A stretch of DNA of 64,000 nt from Sipunculus nudus (lineage: Eukaryota > Annelida > Sipuncula > Golfingiida > Sipunculidae), in assembly GCA_026874595.1 (NCBI GenBank), contig CM049319.1, positions 3,502,601 through 3,566,600 on the forward strand. The letters run 5' to 3'. The translations under genes were made by a program, and so were the position numbers. The notes under the pieces were generated by a model. It worked only from the letters and a program-made list of their open reading frames with translations, had not been told where the DNA came from and did not search any database. Each line of letters opens with the position of its first letter. Position 1 is the first letter of the stretch. This document shows, one piece after another, positions 48,647-59,400 of this stretch.

Positions 48647-48686
48647 AATCTCACGTGATCTCGTAAGACGAGAGGTGAGACAGAAT
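48647..48686. repeat. DIRS right inverted terminal repeat (40 bp)
   Basis: Exact inverse of 44,159-44,198. On the minus strand this is the 5' end of the element. Confidence 0.9.
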
Positions 48687-49601
48687 TTCAGTTTTGCTTG
48701 ACCATGCCCAACGAAGTGGGCCCCTGTGTGTTACAGCAGGGGTGTTATAAACGTATTATTTGGTGTTAATTACCAAGATTTTTATAACACGAGAGATAAT
48801 CAGCAATATTTAATTAACAAATAAAACATAATCATAAATAATACATTTACACAAGGCTCCCATGCATGGGAGACTGCTGCTAATGGCGGCCTTGGAAAGT
48901 CGCTATATTACCGCCCACTCAACGGCCAAAAAACGATGTCTGCCAGGAAGATATATATGAAACCCTTCTAATATAAACCGCACAGTGCTTTCAGGAAAAC
49001 AACATGATTTCAAGATTTTGAATTTCTTGATTAAACCGCGGTTTTAAGTGGAGATTTTACGGTACAGTTTGATTGTGTTCGTCACGTGCGGACCTGAATA
49101 TCTCACACTGTTTTGCTGAGCTTGAGAAACATTTTTTAAACTGGCCTGCTCTGAAAAGCAATGGTCTTAAAAACGGCAGACATGCCAAGTCTCATACACT
49201 GGGTGTGAGACTCATGCATTTACCCTCGTCTCACACTGTCATGCCAAGGGACATAAATCTCACTCATTCTGTTACATGGCCCGTTCATCCCAAGCTTTCA
49301 AGTTAAAACTTAACGTCTTAAGCCTCGTGTCCACTTGTACTGATGCGGTGTGTGTGCAGATCTATACATATGCAGATATTTTGTGGGTTTGTGTCCATTT
49401 GATACATTTGTCAGTGCATTTTTAGGTCCTCCACCTCTAAAAAATGGTACATTTCCGCATGCGTTTCTGTACCTGCGGCTATGTGGTCCGGTTGGCAAAA
49501 AAACGTAAAAAAAAATTCTGGGAAAGACCATTATAATTCTCCTTATGTCACTGGGAAAGACCTTAGTTCAGAGAGGCGGTGATGTGTGGGAAAAATAAGG
49601 G

Positions 49602-50764
49602 TTGGCCAAAAGCCAGCTTTTACTCATATTGTCTGAGCAGGTGGCTATAGGCGGCTTTAGCTGGCTAATACTGGCTGTTTCTGGTCAATATCAGTTAATG
49701 TTCTGATCTGACAAATCATTCATACAATATTCTTTATTACTCAGGCTCCTAAGTAGTTGCAGTTATATACTGGTCATCTGACAAACCATTCATAATGTGC
49801 ACTTTTTTAAATGGGCTTTAAAGTAGTGGCTGTTATATAAGTTTAACAACACAAAGGCTAACTCTGGACTAGTGCAGTGAACCATGTGGTTACTAGATAG
49901 ACAGGAGGAAGTGAGACAGTTATGCGACCAAACTTAAATTAGTCTTCATATGATCTTGAGGACAAAACTGGATCCACTGTATGGCTCCTTGATAATCACT
50001 GTTTGTTTTCCAATACTGACTTGCATCATTAAAGGATGTTTAGTTGTTAACCCAGAGGCTATGGGGATGGAGATAAATTAAGTGAGCAAGATCGGAGTCA
50101 GTTTTGAGTAAATTTCAGTCTTGCCTGGACTTAAACTCCATTCTAGCTTATTATTGCTGTATGTTTGATCTTAACTTTTGATTATCAAAGACTTTCTGGT
50201 ACAAAGCTTTGATAATGGGCCTTGGTGTTGGACATGAACTGTAACATTTAGTGATAAGCCACCATGCTGGATCATGGATGGCCTTCTTAGCTTCTATCAT
50301 GCACAGAGAGATTCTCAGTGAAGCACCCTATTTGTGACATTTATCATTGAACCTTTGTCATTTGACAAGTCAAACATTTGTACCAACTGTAAATCTTAAG
50401 AGTTATAAGCATGCATATTACTGCTCTAAGTTAACCTTGGTTCCCCCTGCAGTATCATTACTACTTTGCTAAATAGGTATATTTGTTTTATTTGTGTCAT
50501 AATCCTTGACTTTGTGTCATATTAAATAATTGACTGTAGTATTTCCTGGCACAATGGTAAACGAACAAGCTTGTATAATAGAATAAAAACATTTTAAAAA
50601 TAATTCTGTTGTTGTTTATAAGGTTTTGGGCATTTTTTTAATTCATTTTGAGGAGTATGAGCCAGTAATAGCCATTATTGGCCACTTCTGAAGTACTGAG
50701 TGGGTCGGCTTTAGCCAGCGATTAAAGGCCGGGGCTGGCTCTTACCAGCCAGCCCTGGGCACAG
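49602..50764. mobile_element. ~1.16-kb insertion with GGCTGGC-rich ends and TAAGGG duplication
   Basis: It starts TTGGCCAAAAGCCAGC and ends in GGCTGGCTCTTACCAGCCAGCCC. TAAGGG flanks both sides (49,596-49,601 and 50,765-50,770). It interrupts copy 2 of the segmental duplication, whose copy 1 is continuous at about 39,275. Clustered 'ggctttagc(t/c)ggc' motifs lie near both ends. No coding capacity. The superfamily is unknown, and the duplication is short enough to be partly chance. Confidence 0.5.
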
Positions 50765-50860
50765 TAAGGGGCTGACTGTCCACGGCAGGAGCCACGGCAC
50801 GAGTCAATCAGGAGATGCCCTGAATGACTTGGCCCAAAAAATGTTATAGATGTTCCCGCT

Positions 50861-52384
50861 GGCTGAAATATTGCATGTTTTGGCTCACAGGAGTTGTTTT
50901 TGTAAACAGACACACATGGACTGTTTACCAACATGCAGAGCCATAATAGCTAGTATGGTGATAAGCAGCCGTATGCGAGGTATTGAGACTGTGTGCTGGG
51001 ATGGTTTTGCTTGGAAACTTTTGTATTAAGCAAAAACTGAACTGATAATGTGAAAGAATAGGCAAAGTGTTGCTCCTAAATCCTGATTATGCCCCTTTAA
51101 AGTAAAATACTTTCCCTTTATATAAATGTCCCAGATTTTTAAATTTCACACTTATTAATAATTTAAACGTTATTGTGAGAGAGAGGAGGCATTGTATAAA
51201 CAGTAATGTGCCTTTCATTATGATCTGTCCACATCATCATCAATGAACATTGTCAAGGTGCTGATCTAAGATTTTTTGCAGGGAGGGGTCAATGGGTGTC
51301 ATGCATAAAAATTGTCTAAAAAAGGTCTTTGGTTAAGAGGGGGGGGGATCTCCCTACCCGGCACGATTCAGAAATTCATGCTCGCGTTCGCTCTCGCTGA
51401 CACACATATGGAAATGCTCTAGTGATATTATGATAGAAGCTATTTTACTGTGTGTGCATTCACTCTCATGCTTATGGAAACACTGCTTAATGCACTTATA
51501 CCAACTTTTTTAATATTTAAATTGTAAGATTGTATCACAACTATAGTATAAATTATATCTAAATGATACACGTACTTTTTTTGGGTGGGTTTCCAACTTA
51601 CCTGTCACAAGGAACTGCCATTGATAATGCCATGTTTGACTGGTTCAATAGCAGACAGGGGGATAGGTGGTCTTCATGTAGAATTCAGAACGATTTTATC
51701 CTGGATTTGGTAAACAGCAAGTGCACGTCACCCATTCCAGACACTTGTTGCAATGTTGGCTACACACCGTTTGACACCGGCCTCCCTTATGTTTCCCTTA
51801 TAATATGATGGTCAATCGCATTTTTCTAAAGATTTTTAGGTACATTAAAAGTCATTCTTCATTGATGATTTGCTTTTGGTCGCCTCTGGACCAGGAAGTT
51901 TCTGAAATAAGTGACTTGGTAGATCTCGTCTCACAGGGGTTGTTTATCACCGCCGTGTGACGTCACACGCTGTGTGACAGCGATAAGACAGCAGAGGTCC
52001 AACCTATGGGTGTCTTTTTATGTTTCTCAGTCTAATCTAATTTTCACCATGTCAACGGTATTTATTAACATAAAAGTAATTTTATTTTCTGATTTGTCTC
52101 ACGTGAAAAACAAGTGATCCTTTGGACACGGCACTCAGCTGAATTTCTGTATAAATGTAAATTTGTAAAAATATAACTTGTAAACGATAAAGGTTTTTGT
52201 TCTCGAGGTATATATATATTCTTTCAAGTACATGTAGGCCTATATTAATTAACATTTGAAAATTTCAGAGAAAATGACAATGGGATTTGGTAGTTTGGTC
52301 AATAGATTGTTGAACTAACACTCGAGCATGACTGTTCAATCTGTATAACTCTAAAATGATCATTAATATAGCAAAAAAAAAAAA
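50861..52384. other. Intergenic; CRE-type palindrome and G-run
   Basis: No gene recognised. A G-run (about 51,340-51,348) lies beside a TTTCCATA/TATGGAAA-bearing patch (51,370-51,490) that resembles 41,290-41,400 inverted. An open frame at 51,563-51,808 (82 codons) has no recognisable domain. The palindrome at 51,954-51,969 is listed separately. Confidence 0.4.
51954..51969. promoter_or_regulatory. 16-bp palindrome with full CRE core (TGACGTCA)
   Basis: CGTGTGACGTCACACG is a perfect palindrome centred on the CREB/ATF consensus TGACGTCA (51,958-51,965). Full CRE sites near animal promoters bind CREB/ATF dimers. No transcription unit is recognised beside it, so function is inferred from the motif alone. 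Confidence 0.45.
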
Positions 52385-53980
52385 GTGTCCCATGGGTCAT
52401 GACGCTCAGCTGACTGGGAAGAGATTCGCAAAAGGAAATTTTATCATCTGAATGGTAGTATATATACCCATTCAACTGAAACATCAAACAGATTGACCAA
52501 CAGGCCAAGATTGTGTCTGTATTTATATTTCTCAAAAATAGAGAAAAATGCGTAAAAATTAAAAAAAAGAGGTGGCGCACCCATTCTGCAGAAACTGACG
52601 GAACACCTCATGATCAATATGTATGAAAAAAATCATGACCATCAGTGTTGTAGTTATTGAGATACTACAGTTTTTGTATCAAATTTTTCAATATTCTTGG
52701 GGGTATTTTGTAGCCATACAGCTTAAAGGATATGGGTAACAGAGACCTAATTTCTGGTTTCCACAGACACTTTTCATGGGCCTCCTTGCATGACCAGAAT
52801 GAAGATTCTAGGTCCAGTTGTTACGATTTGTACCCTGTTGTCAGATGACCACATCTTTAAAAGTGTCAAAAATAGAGAAAATAATTCGTAAAAAAAAACC
52901 CGAACAAATACAGGTGGTGCCACCCGTCTGCAAAAACTGATGAAACAGCCCATGATCAATATCCATGCAAACAAGTATGGTGATCTCTGCATTAGTTGTT
53001 CAGATACTTCAGCTTTTGTATCAAATTTTCCATTATTCTGAGCTGTACTTTGGAGTGCCATTGCGCTAAGGATATGGGTAACAGAGACCTAATTTCAGGT
53101 TTTCATGGAGACTTTTCATGGGTTTCCCTGTGTGTCAAGAATGAAGATTCTAGGTCCCGTCGTTACTATTTGTACCTTGTTGACAGATAACTACATCCTT
53201 AAAGGTCTCAAAAATAGAGAAAAAAAAATTGTAAAAATTTGAAAAAATACAGGTGGTGCCACCAGTCTACAGGAACTGGTGGAACACCTCTTGATCAATA
53301 TGTATGCCAAAAATCATGACCATCAGTGTTGCAGTTATTGAGATGTTGCAGTTTGTTTTTATGAAATTTTCCATTATTCTGGGGGGTAATTTGGAGCCCC
53401 TCAGCTCAAAGGATATTGGTAACAGAGACCTTATTTCAGGTTTCCATGGAGATTTTTCATAGGTCTCTCACTGTGTCAAGAATGAAGATTCTAGGTCCAG
53501 TCTTTACGATTTGTGCCCTGTTAACAGATGTTCACATTTTTAAAGGTCTCAAAAATAGAGAAAACTATTCATAAAAAAATCGAAAAATACAGCTGGCGCC
53601 ACCAGTCTGCAGAAACTGATGAAACATCTCATGATCAATATGAATGCCAAAAATCATGACCATCAGTGATGGGGTTAATGAGATATTGAAGTTTTTGTAT
53701 GAAATTTTTGACTATTTCGGGGGGTACTTTGGGGCCCCATAGCTCAAAGAATATGGGTAACAGAGACCTAATTTCTGGTTTCCAAGGAAATTTTCATGGA
53801 CCTCTCAGAATGCCAAGTTACAAGATTCTAGGTCCAGCGGTTACGATTTGTGCCTGGTTAACGGACGGACAGACGGACAGACGGACAGCTAGACGGCACG
53901 ACGGACGACGGACAAAGAGTGATCGCTATAGCTCAGATGACTTTGTCAACAAACCAATGGGCCACTCTGCTCAGCTGAAG
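52385..53980 (-). mobile_element. Element of the GCTCAGCTGA class with 340-bp tandem core
   Basis: The left (3') end has GTCCCATGGGTCATGACGCTCAGCTGAC, shown here only as the hairpin remnant CCCATGGG at about 52,389-52,396 followed by GCTCAGCTGA. The right (5') end has the 'ggacggacagacggac' leader and a 'tatagctcagatgact' box (about 53,928-53,943). Between them are four tandem units. The ends match copies A and B, but the core is unrelated to theirs. The exact right boundary is uncertain. Confidence 0.6.
52571..53860 (-). repeat. Four tandem ~340-bp units
   Basis: Units start at a G(G/C)TGG(C/T)G(C)C box at 52,571, 52,913, 53,252 and 53,592; the last is truncated. Shared landmarks are 'atcatgaccatcagtg', 'ggatatgggtaacagagacct' (in parts) and 'aagattctaggtcc'. 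Unit identity is high enough to align by eye throughout. Open frames crossing the units differ from one unit to the next, so it is not coding. Confidence 0.9.
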
Positions 53981-55700
53981 TTGCCGGACCTTGAAGGTAA
54001 AAATCTAAAATACTAGTAATATCAAACGGAGATAAAGTCAGAGAAGAAAAGGTTATATAGGCCATGGTTGGTTGATATGCATGGGTGTATGCAAGGGGGG
54101 GGGGGGGGTCGTGAGGGTCGTACGCCCCCCCCCCCCCCCCCCCAAAAAAAATTTTTTTTTTCAAAAGGTCGATAATTTTCCAGTGACCTTTCAACCAGGA
54201 CCTGTTCACAATGACATAAATGAAAAAGCATTGATCAGGTACCAGCAATGAGTCCAAAGACCTTGCATATTGCATGACGTAAATCTATCCCAAGTGTAGC
54301 AATTCTGAAACTGAGCCATCCGCTTCAGGCTGGGGGCACTCATTGTGAAAACAGGTGCAACAGCCACTCCCCACCCCCCTAAATCGGTTCAACAAATTTT
54401 TACTTTTTAGGGCCACCCAATTTCGTACATTGTCAGGGTGCCAAGACCTTTTGCAAAATAAGCTCATCCAGTCGTATTTGTAAGGCGCAGGCCCTAGTTA
54501 AAACTGTTACAATTAATTACTAGTATAGGATGACACTCTTTAGTAGCTATGTTGGACAAACAAAAGCCTCATTGGAAGTTGCTGCTCACGCATAGGTCAT
54601 GTCGTGTTTTGCATGGGGCAAGACAGTCCTGATGGTTAGACATTATATACCTTTTCTGTCATTACTAGTTCAGGTAACGTTAGTGTGTGGTGTTGAATTT
54701 CGCCGACGTTTATAACTTAAGTCACATTCAGAACGTCAACATATTATCTCCAGAAAACTGAATAAAATATATCCTTTCTATACTTAAGCATCACTGATTT
54801 TAAATGAATCTTAATAATTTGACCGAATAGACACATTACCAACAGGCGCGGATCCAGGAATAAGCCACCCCCCCCCCCCCCCCCCCCGGGATCCTCACCT
54901 GACCCATCGTCAATGATTCTCACCCCTGAGGCAAAGTAGTTCTAACTCTATGCATAGGCAAAACAAGGAGAAACTGAGGCTTTGTATTTTTATCAACAAT
55001 ATCGGACCTGTGACCTAGGTTAGCTTGCTTTTGCCTTCTTGATCAAAAGTTTAAGCCACTTTTCATGCACATCTATTGAACACAATACAGAACAGCATGA
55101 GAACAGCTCTGGCAAACTATTGGTCACAAGTAGCTTACCTAGTTTTTTGCGTCTGTGTTCAGCCTGTATATATATGTATTGATTATGCTACGGAACATAA
55201 TAACAACAGATCACGTAGTCGTGACGAGCATAAATTTTGTTACGGAGATAAATAAAAATCAGATTCTGTAACACTAGGCAGAATGAAATGTCTAAGGGAA
55301 TGAATAAAGAAGTCAGATTTTTTTTGTTAACAAATAATTAAAATTTATTCTTAAAACAATCCTAACATTACAATACACTAAATCAATACAATCACACAGT
55401 AAAATAATAGAAATGTACAGTACCATTCAATCATCTAGAACAAAGAACGCTGTGTTTCTACACTTCAGACCCCACACGCGGGCCGGCCCGGCTGGCGCGT
55501 CTCCCTTGGCAACGGACTATGCTTGCCTAATAGACACATGCAACACTCCTGCGCACAATAAACCAGGTCCTGCCTTACACGAATCAGAATGTCAACGGCG
55601 CACAATAAAAGAGACACTTGTAACAATTGAGAAAAAATTGCCATGGGAATCTATATTGAGCGACCTACAGGCCGAAGACATGCATGATTTAAAACCATAA
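53981..55700. other. Intergenic; extreme G/C homopolymers
   Basis: No gene supported. Runs of G14 (54,095-54,108), C19 (54,125-54,143) and C20 (54,868-54,887) occur; the last sits in a 'gcGGATCCagga...GGGATCCtc' context. The frame at 55,413-55,700 (95 codons, plus strand) runs through a CpG-rich patch at 55,470-55,520 but matches no domain I know. Confidence 0.45.
54095..54161. repeat. G14-C19 hairpin followed by A8-T10 hairpin
   Basis: G14 at 54,095-54,108 can pair with C19 at 54,125-54,143 across a 16-nt spacer. It is followed at once by A8 (54,144-54,151) and T10 (54,152-54,161), a second self-complementary run. It is also a G-quadruplex/i-motif candidate. Run lengths should be treated as approximate in any assembly. 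Confidence 0.8.
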
Positions 55701-55739
55701 GACGGGGCACTGATTGTATCCGTTGGGCTAAGAATCTTC

Positions 55740-56240
55740 TTATGTAATATTAACGGAGGTCCTGGGTAAATGTCCGTAGAAACATGGAATAAGCTTTAGG
55801 GAAACGATCACCTATATGAGATAGGGAAAAGACATGTTTTGAGCATTTTGGTACAAATGTTAGCAGTTGGACATAGAAACTTCTGTTTTAATGAAGATCC
55901 AGGGAAAGCCCTGTTAAACCTTCTTAGAAACCCTAATTAAGGTCACTGTGACCCATATTCTGTGAGCATATAGCACCCTATAAGCTAGAAATGTGCAAAT
56001 CGTAGCAATCTACATAGAACTTCGCATTTAGGGAGTTCTTGGTAAAATCGTCTTGGAAACCTTAATAAGGTCACTGTATCATATTTCTAAGGCCATTGGG
56101 CAAAACGCCTGATTCTGAGCACTCTGGAAGTCATTCTATCTTTAACAAATATATATCATAACATTAATACAATAATAATTAATACATGCATCACCTATTA
56201 GTCAAATTCAGCTAAGCGTCATGGACCATGGGCCAGTTGA
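55740..56240 (+). mobile_element. Partial element of the GCTCAGCTGA class, 3' end
   Basis: TCAGCTAAGCGTCATGGACCATGGGCC (in parts: TCAGCTAAGC then the degenerate hairpin GGACCATGGGCC, about 56,207-56,234) is a decayed copy of the family 3' end. Upstream, two diverged ~150-bp units share 'aaggtcactgt' and 'cttggaaacc/cttagaaacc'. The 5' end is not recognised. Confidence 0.45.
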
Positions 56241-57690
56241 TTATTATTATTATTTGGATACAATATGTGTGGAAATGTGCATTCTTATCAGGACAAATAC
56301 AAAATTCGATTCAATTCAATGTATGGTGCATGTAATCTACACAAAAGTAGTCATTTTTCACTACCTTTAAGATTTCTTTTTAAATAAATCAAAGCAAGAA
56401 AGCAAATTAGAAACAAGCCTCATCTGCCACCAAAAAAAAAACACAAAAATGGAGCGGCGAATCAGCTGAACATCAGTTGAATTTGTTGGCGCACTTTCTG
56501 TTCGAGGCAAAGTCCACAGCCTAACAAGCTCAGGTACGAGCCGCAGCAGGTCTTTTCATATGACAATGTCATATTCAATCGAGCGTGGTTATTGCAAGAC
56601 ATTGCATATTACTTATACGCAGTTATATACAAGCTGGTCATCGCGGATGTCACCCCCGTTATGACATCGACTTGTCAAGGAGTAACATCAGCTTGGAAAC
56701 ATCGGGGCATATCGGGGTGATATCTAGATATTTTTTAAAATTTTCAAAAATGTTTAGTGTCGGGGTCACTCCGGAACATATCGGGGCTACATCGGCTTGG
56801 CATCGGGAATATATCGGTACAGCCTACTGGGACACATCGCGGTAAGCCAGTAAGCCAGTCGATGTGTAAGCCAGTCTTAAAGCGGGAAAGTTAGTATTAA
56901 TATGAGTTGGTAGGTTAACGAAAATATCAGAACTAAAAGTACCCAGAAACACAACCCAAAGGCAACCGCTCAAGACAATATTTATGATAGAACAACCTGC
57001 AAACATTTAAACACAGAATATATATATAAACCAAAAATATATCTTAACAAGCGCACTCGGACAAGTAATATGGCCTAAATATAAATTCCATTTTTCCCTT
57101 TCTCTGTATATAAAATCCTCTAAAATCAGACTACCATCACACCAGTTAAGTTAGCAGACTTGTTCAGTGAGCTGGACTTTTCATCAGTCACTATTAATAG
57201 AGCTATTAATCTCCATTTTTAACTGAAACGTTTGACTTTATGATTTGGCTAAGGATTTTTATATCTATTTATTGCAAAATTATCCTCAAATGAAATGTAA
57301 AAAAAAAAGATATTTTCCTTCCAAAGAATAACATGACAACACATGAGTATGTCATCAACAAAAACTGCGGGTGGTTGGCAAACCGTTGTGTCTGCTAACT
57401 TACTTGTTATTTTACTAAAAGAAAATTAAAGTCAAATAAAATAATGTTGTGCATATACGATCGAAGTGATATTCAGTTTAAACCCTCGCGTATACTGATA
57501 TTATGTATTTGAGCTACAAGCAACAAAAGATTTTATTATTTATTGATCTTTAGCAATTCGACTTTTAAATCTACGGGGGTGGCCGCATGGATAACATTTA
57601 TATAAATGCCAATCTGGCTACATGAAAAATTTTCATGAGAAAATAAGTAATATATAAGACATGTATCGATGTAATTAACAAGATTTTCAG
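56241..57690. other. Intergenic; short ATCGGGG-motif cluster
   Basis: No gene recognised. Between about 56,700 and 56,830 the motif CATATCGGGG or close variants occurs six or so times at irregular spacing. The rest is AT-rich. Confidence 0.4.
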
Positions 57691-57692
57691 CA

Positions 57693-58188
57693 GCTAACTC
57701 TCAGGCTGACAAAATTCCCTGAGTTTTCCCTGACTATTCCCTGACCTTCAGTTGATTTTCAAGTGTAAATCATCACAACATTTTTTAATTTGGTTTCAAA
57801 ACGTCATTTTACAGCCATTTTACAAAGCTTCAATGGAAAAATGTATGGAAAATCAGAATCATACATTAGATCCTGCATTCTTTATATTACTGCTCATGAA
57901 CAGAACTGGTCCATCATTAATTGTTGGTGTTATATGTTGTGTATCTATGCTCTGCATCATCAAACTTAGAATTCTATACAAATATTTAAAGAAAACAAGA
58001 GTAAATCCCTTCAAACTAACCATAATTTTTATCAGAGATGCCAATCTCTTTCAACATGATAACAAAATATACGAACACCCCAGCCATTAAAAATTCCCTG
58101 ACCTTTGGCTTCCCAAAATATCAAATAATTCCCTAACTTTTCACTGACCTTGAAAAAATAATTTTTACCCTGACTGCTGGCAACCCTG
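57693..58188. mobile_element. Small DNA-transposon-like repeat with ATTCCCTGA motifs
   Basis: AAATTCCCTGAGTTTTCCCT at about 57,712 and related TAATTCCCTAACTTTTCACT at about 58,125 bracket about 400 bp, and the right end reads 'gactgctggcaaccctg'. The composition resembles hAT-like non-autonomous elements, but matching terminal repeats and a target duplication were not established. Confidence 0.35.
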
Positions 58189-59400
58189 ATTAACATTGAT
58201 CTTAAACTTGTCCAAAGATAAAGCAATTTTTTCTGGTACTTCTCGCATTTACATGTGAGCTCCACCTCCCCACTTTGGTCAAAATCATGCGCTTGCCCTC
58301 GGAAAAGGTCCAAAATATTATGATCACGACCCACCCAGAAAAAATCCTGGATACACCCCTGGATATGGGAGGGGGGGGTTACAACACACTTGCATATACA
58401 TACAGGATATGAAATTTAATTCAACAGTGCTTACATGAAACAATTTTATTCATTATAATAATTTATAAAAAAAAAACAGGAGATGGAAAAAAAAGTACAT
58501 CACTTCGATTCCCATTCTACTGAGGCAGGGAAAAAATGAACAAATGTTTGCATTAGATCCTCATTTTTGTATTACATCATTTGTTTTTCTCAAGTTTATA
58601 TATTTTTCTATACATTTACAATATAACATATATACCTAAATATTTAAGTTGATTCACTGACAATTCTAAATCCTATCATCATTTATAGCTCAATTGGTCA
58701 TGTAACATCACATTATGCACTCACATGTATTTACTTTTTTTAATAAAATATATTTTCACTTTTTTAATAATTGTACGCCTGTGACAGCAGGGGTGCTCGA
58801 CCAGTGTTGCATCACTAATAAGGTTACCCAGGCAGGGCTGTCGTGACCAGAAGTTGGCGACCTGGAGCTTGACAATGCAATTGAATACAACTTTTTCTGA
58901 AAAAACCTCAATAACTAGCCTAGTATTTGCGCTTTTATTTTTAAATTACAGAATTAACAGATTAAATCAGTATGTGTATTGCAGTGAAAACTAACTCAAA
59001 TGTACTTACAGGGAAAAAAAGTGCCATGGTCAAAGTTGAGCAAAATTCAAGGTACTGATTTTATTTTTATGCTAATTACTTAGAAAATTTACCAATTCAG
59101 ATCTAATTTTGGGTATACAATTGAATCTTGATTAAATAAAGTTATATCCCTAAAAAAGGCTCTAGCTATAACAAATATCATGTTAAGTGAGTAAATATCA
59201 TTCCTGATGTTTTACAAAGTGCATTAAGTTTCGGCCCATAACTTTTAAAAACTAGAATACGGGTAGTCGATAAGCGACTACGTGTTTCCGCCAAAATCAG
59301 AGTGGAACGGATGAAGTGAGGCATGGTTTGAGTGGCAAGGGGAAATAGAGTGAGGCGTGTTGCATATTAGCATGGATGTCTGCAGCCGAAATGTGTATGT

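Larger units (their letters stand above)
44159..48686 (-). mobile_element. DIRS-type tyrosine-recombinase retrotransposon, near complete
   Basis: It is bounded by perfect 40-bp inverted terminal repeats (44,159-44,198 and 48,647-48,686). Minus-strand order is gag-like (48,252-47,251), RT-RNase H (46,965-45,007) and tyrosine recombinase (45,328-44,222, one stop). Inverted terminal repeats, a recombinase instead of an integrase or transposase, and RT/recombinase frames that overlap by about 320 nt are the hallmarks of DIRS elements, which replicate through a circular DNA intermediate. It sits inside the TIR element 42,388-49,062. The 40-bp repeats are identical, suggesting recent activity. Confidence 0.92.
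42388..49062. mobile_element. TIR element flanked by TA, host of the DIRS insertion
   Basis: CCGTAAAATCTCCACT plus AAAACCGC (25 bp, one mismatch) forms the left end at 42,388 and, inverted, the right end at 49,062. TA lies outside both ends (42,386-42,387 and 49,063-49,064), as for Tc1/mariner/pogo-type insertion. Without the DIRS insert it is about 2.1 kb. No transposase was recognised. The left arm also carries CpG-rich sequence (43,200-43,760) of unknown origin. Copy 1 of the host duplication lacks it. Confidence 0.7.
41385..50860. repeat. Copy 2 of the duplicated segment, disrupted by nested insertions
   Basis: Matches to copy 1 occur in collinear order. 41,385-41,550 matches 38,400-38,720. 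42,184-42,385 matches about 38,725-38,935. 49,063-49,590 matches 38,930-39,275. 50,766 to about 50,860 weakly matches 39,276-39,340. The gaps between these blocks are occupied by three separate insertions. Shared blocks include 'ttcagtgc-gaggc-gtgat' near the end and 'cactgaaatcatgt-ttcag' near the start. Identity is only moderate, so the duplication is old. Confidence 0.7.

Noticed and set aside
54868-54887. Poly-C run considered a telomeric or assembly-gap signal
   Set aside because: Flanking sequence is ordinary, and similar runs occur throughout the window; no telomere repeat is present.
55413-55700. 95-codon plus-strand frame through a CpG-rich patch
   Set aside because: No recognisable motif or supporting splice signals on either strand; left as an unassigned segment.
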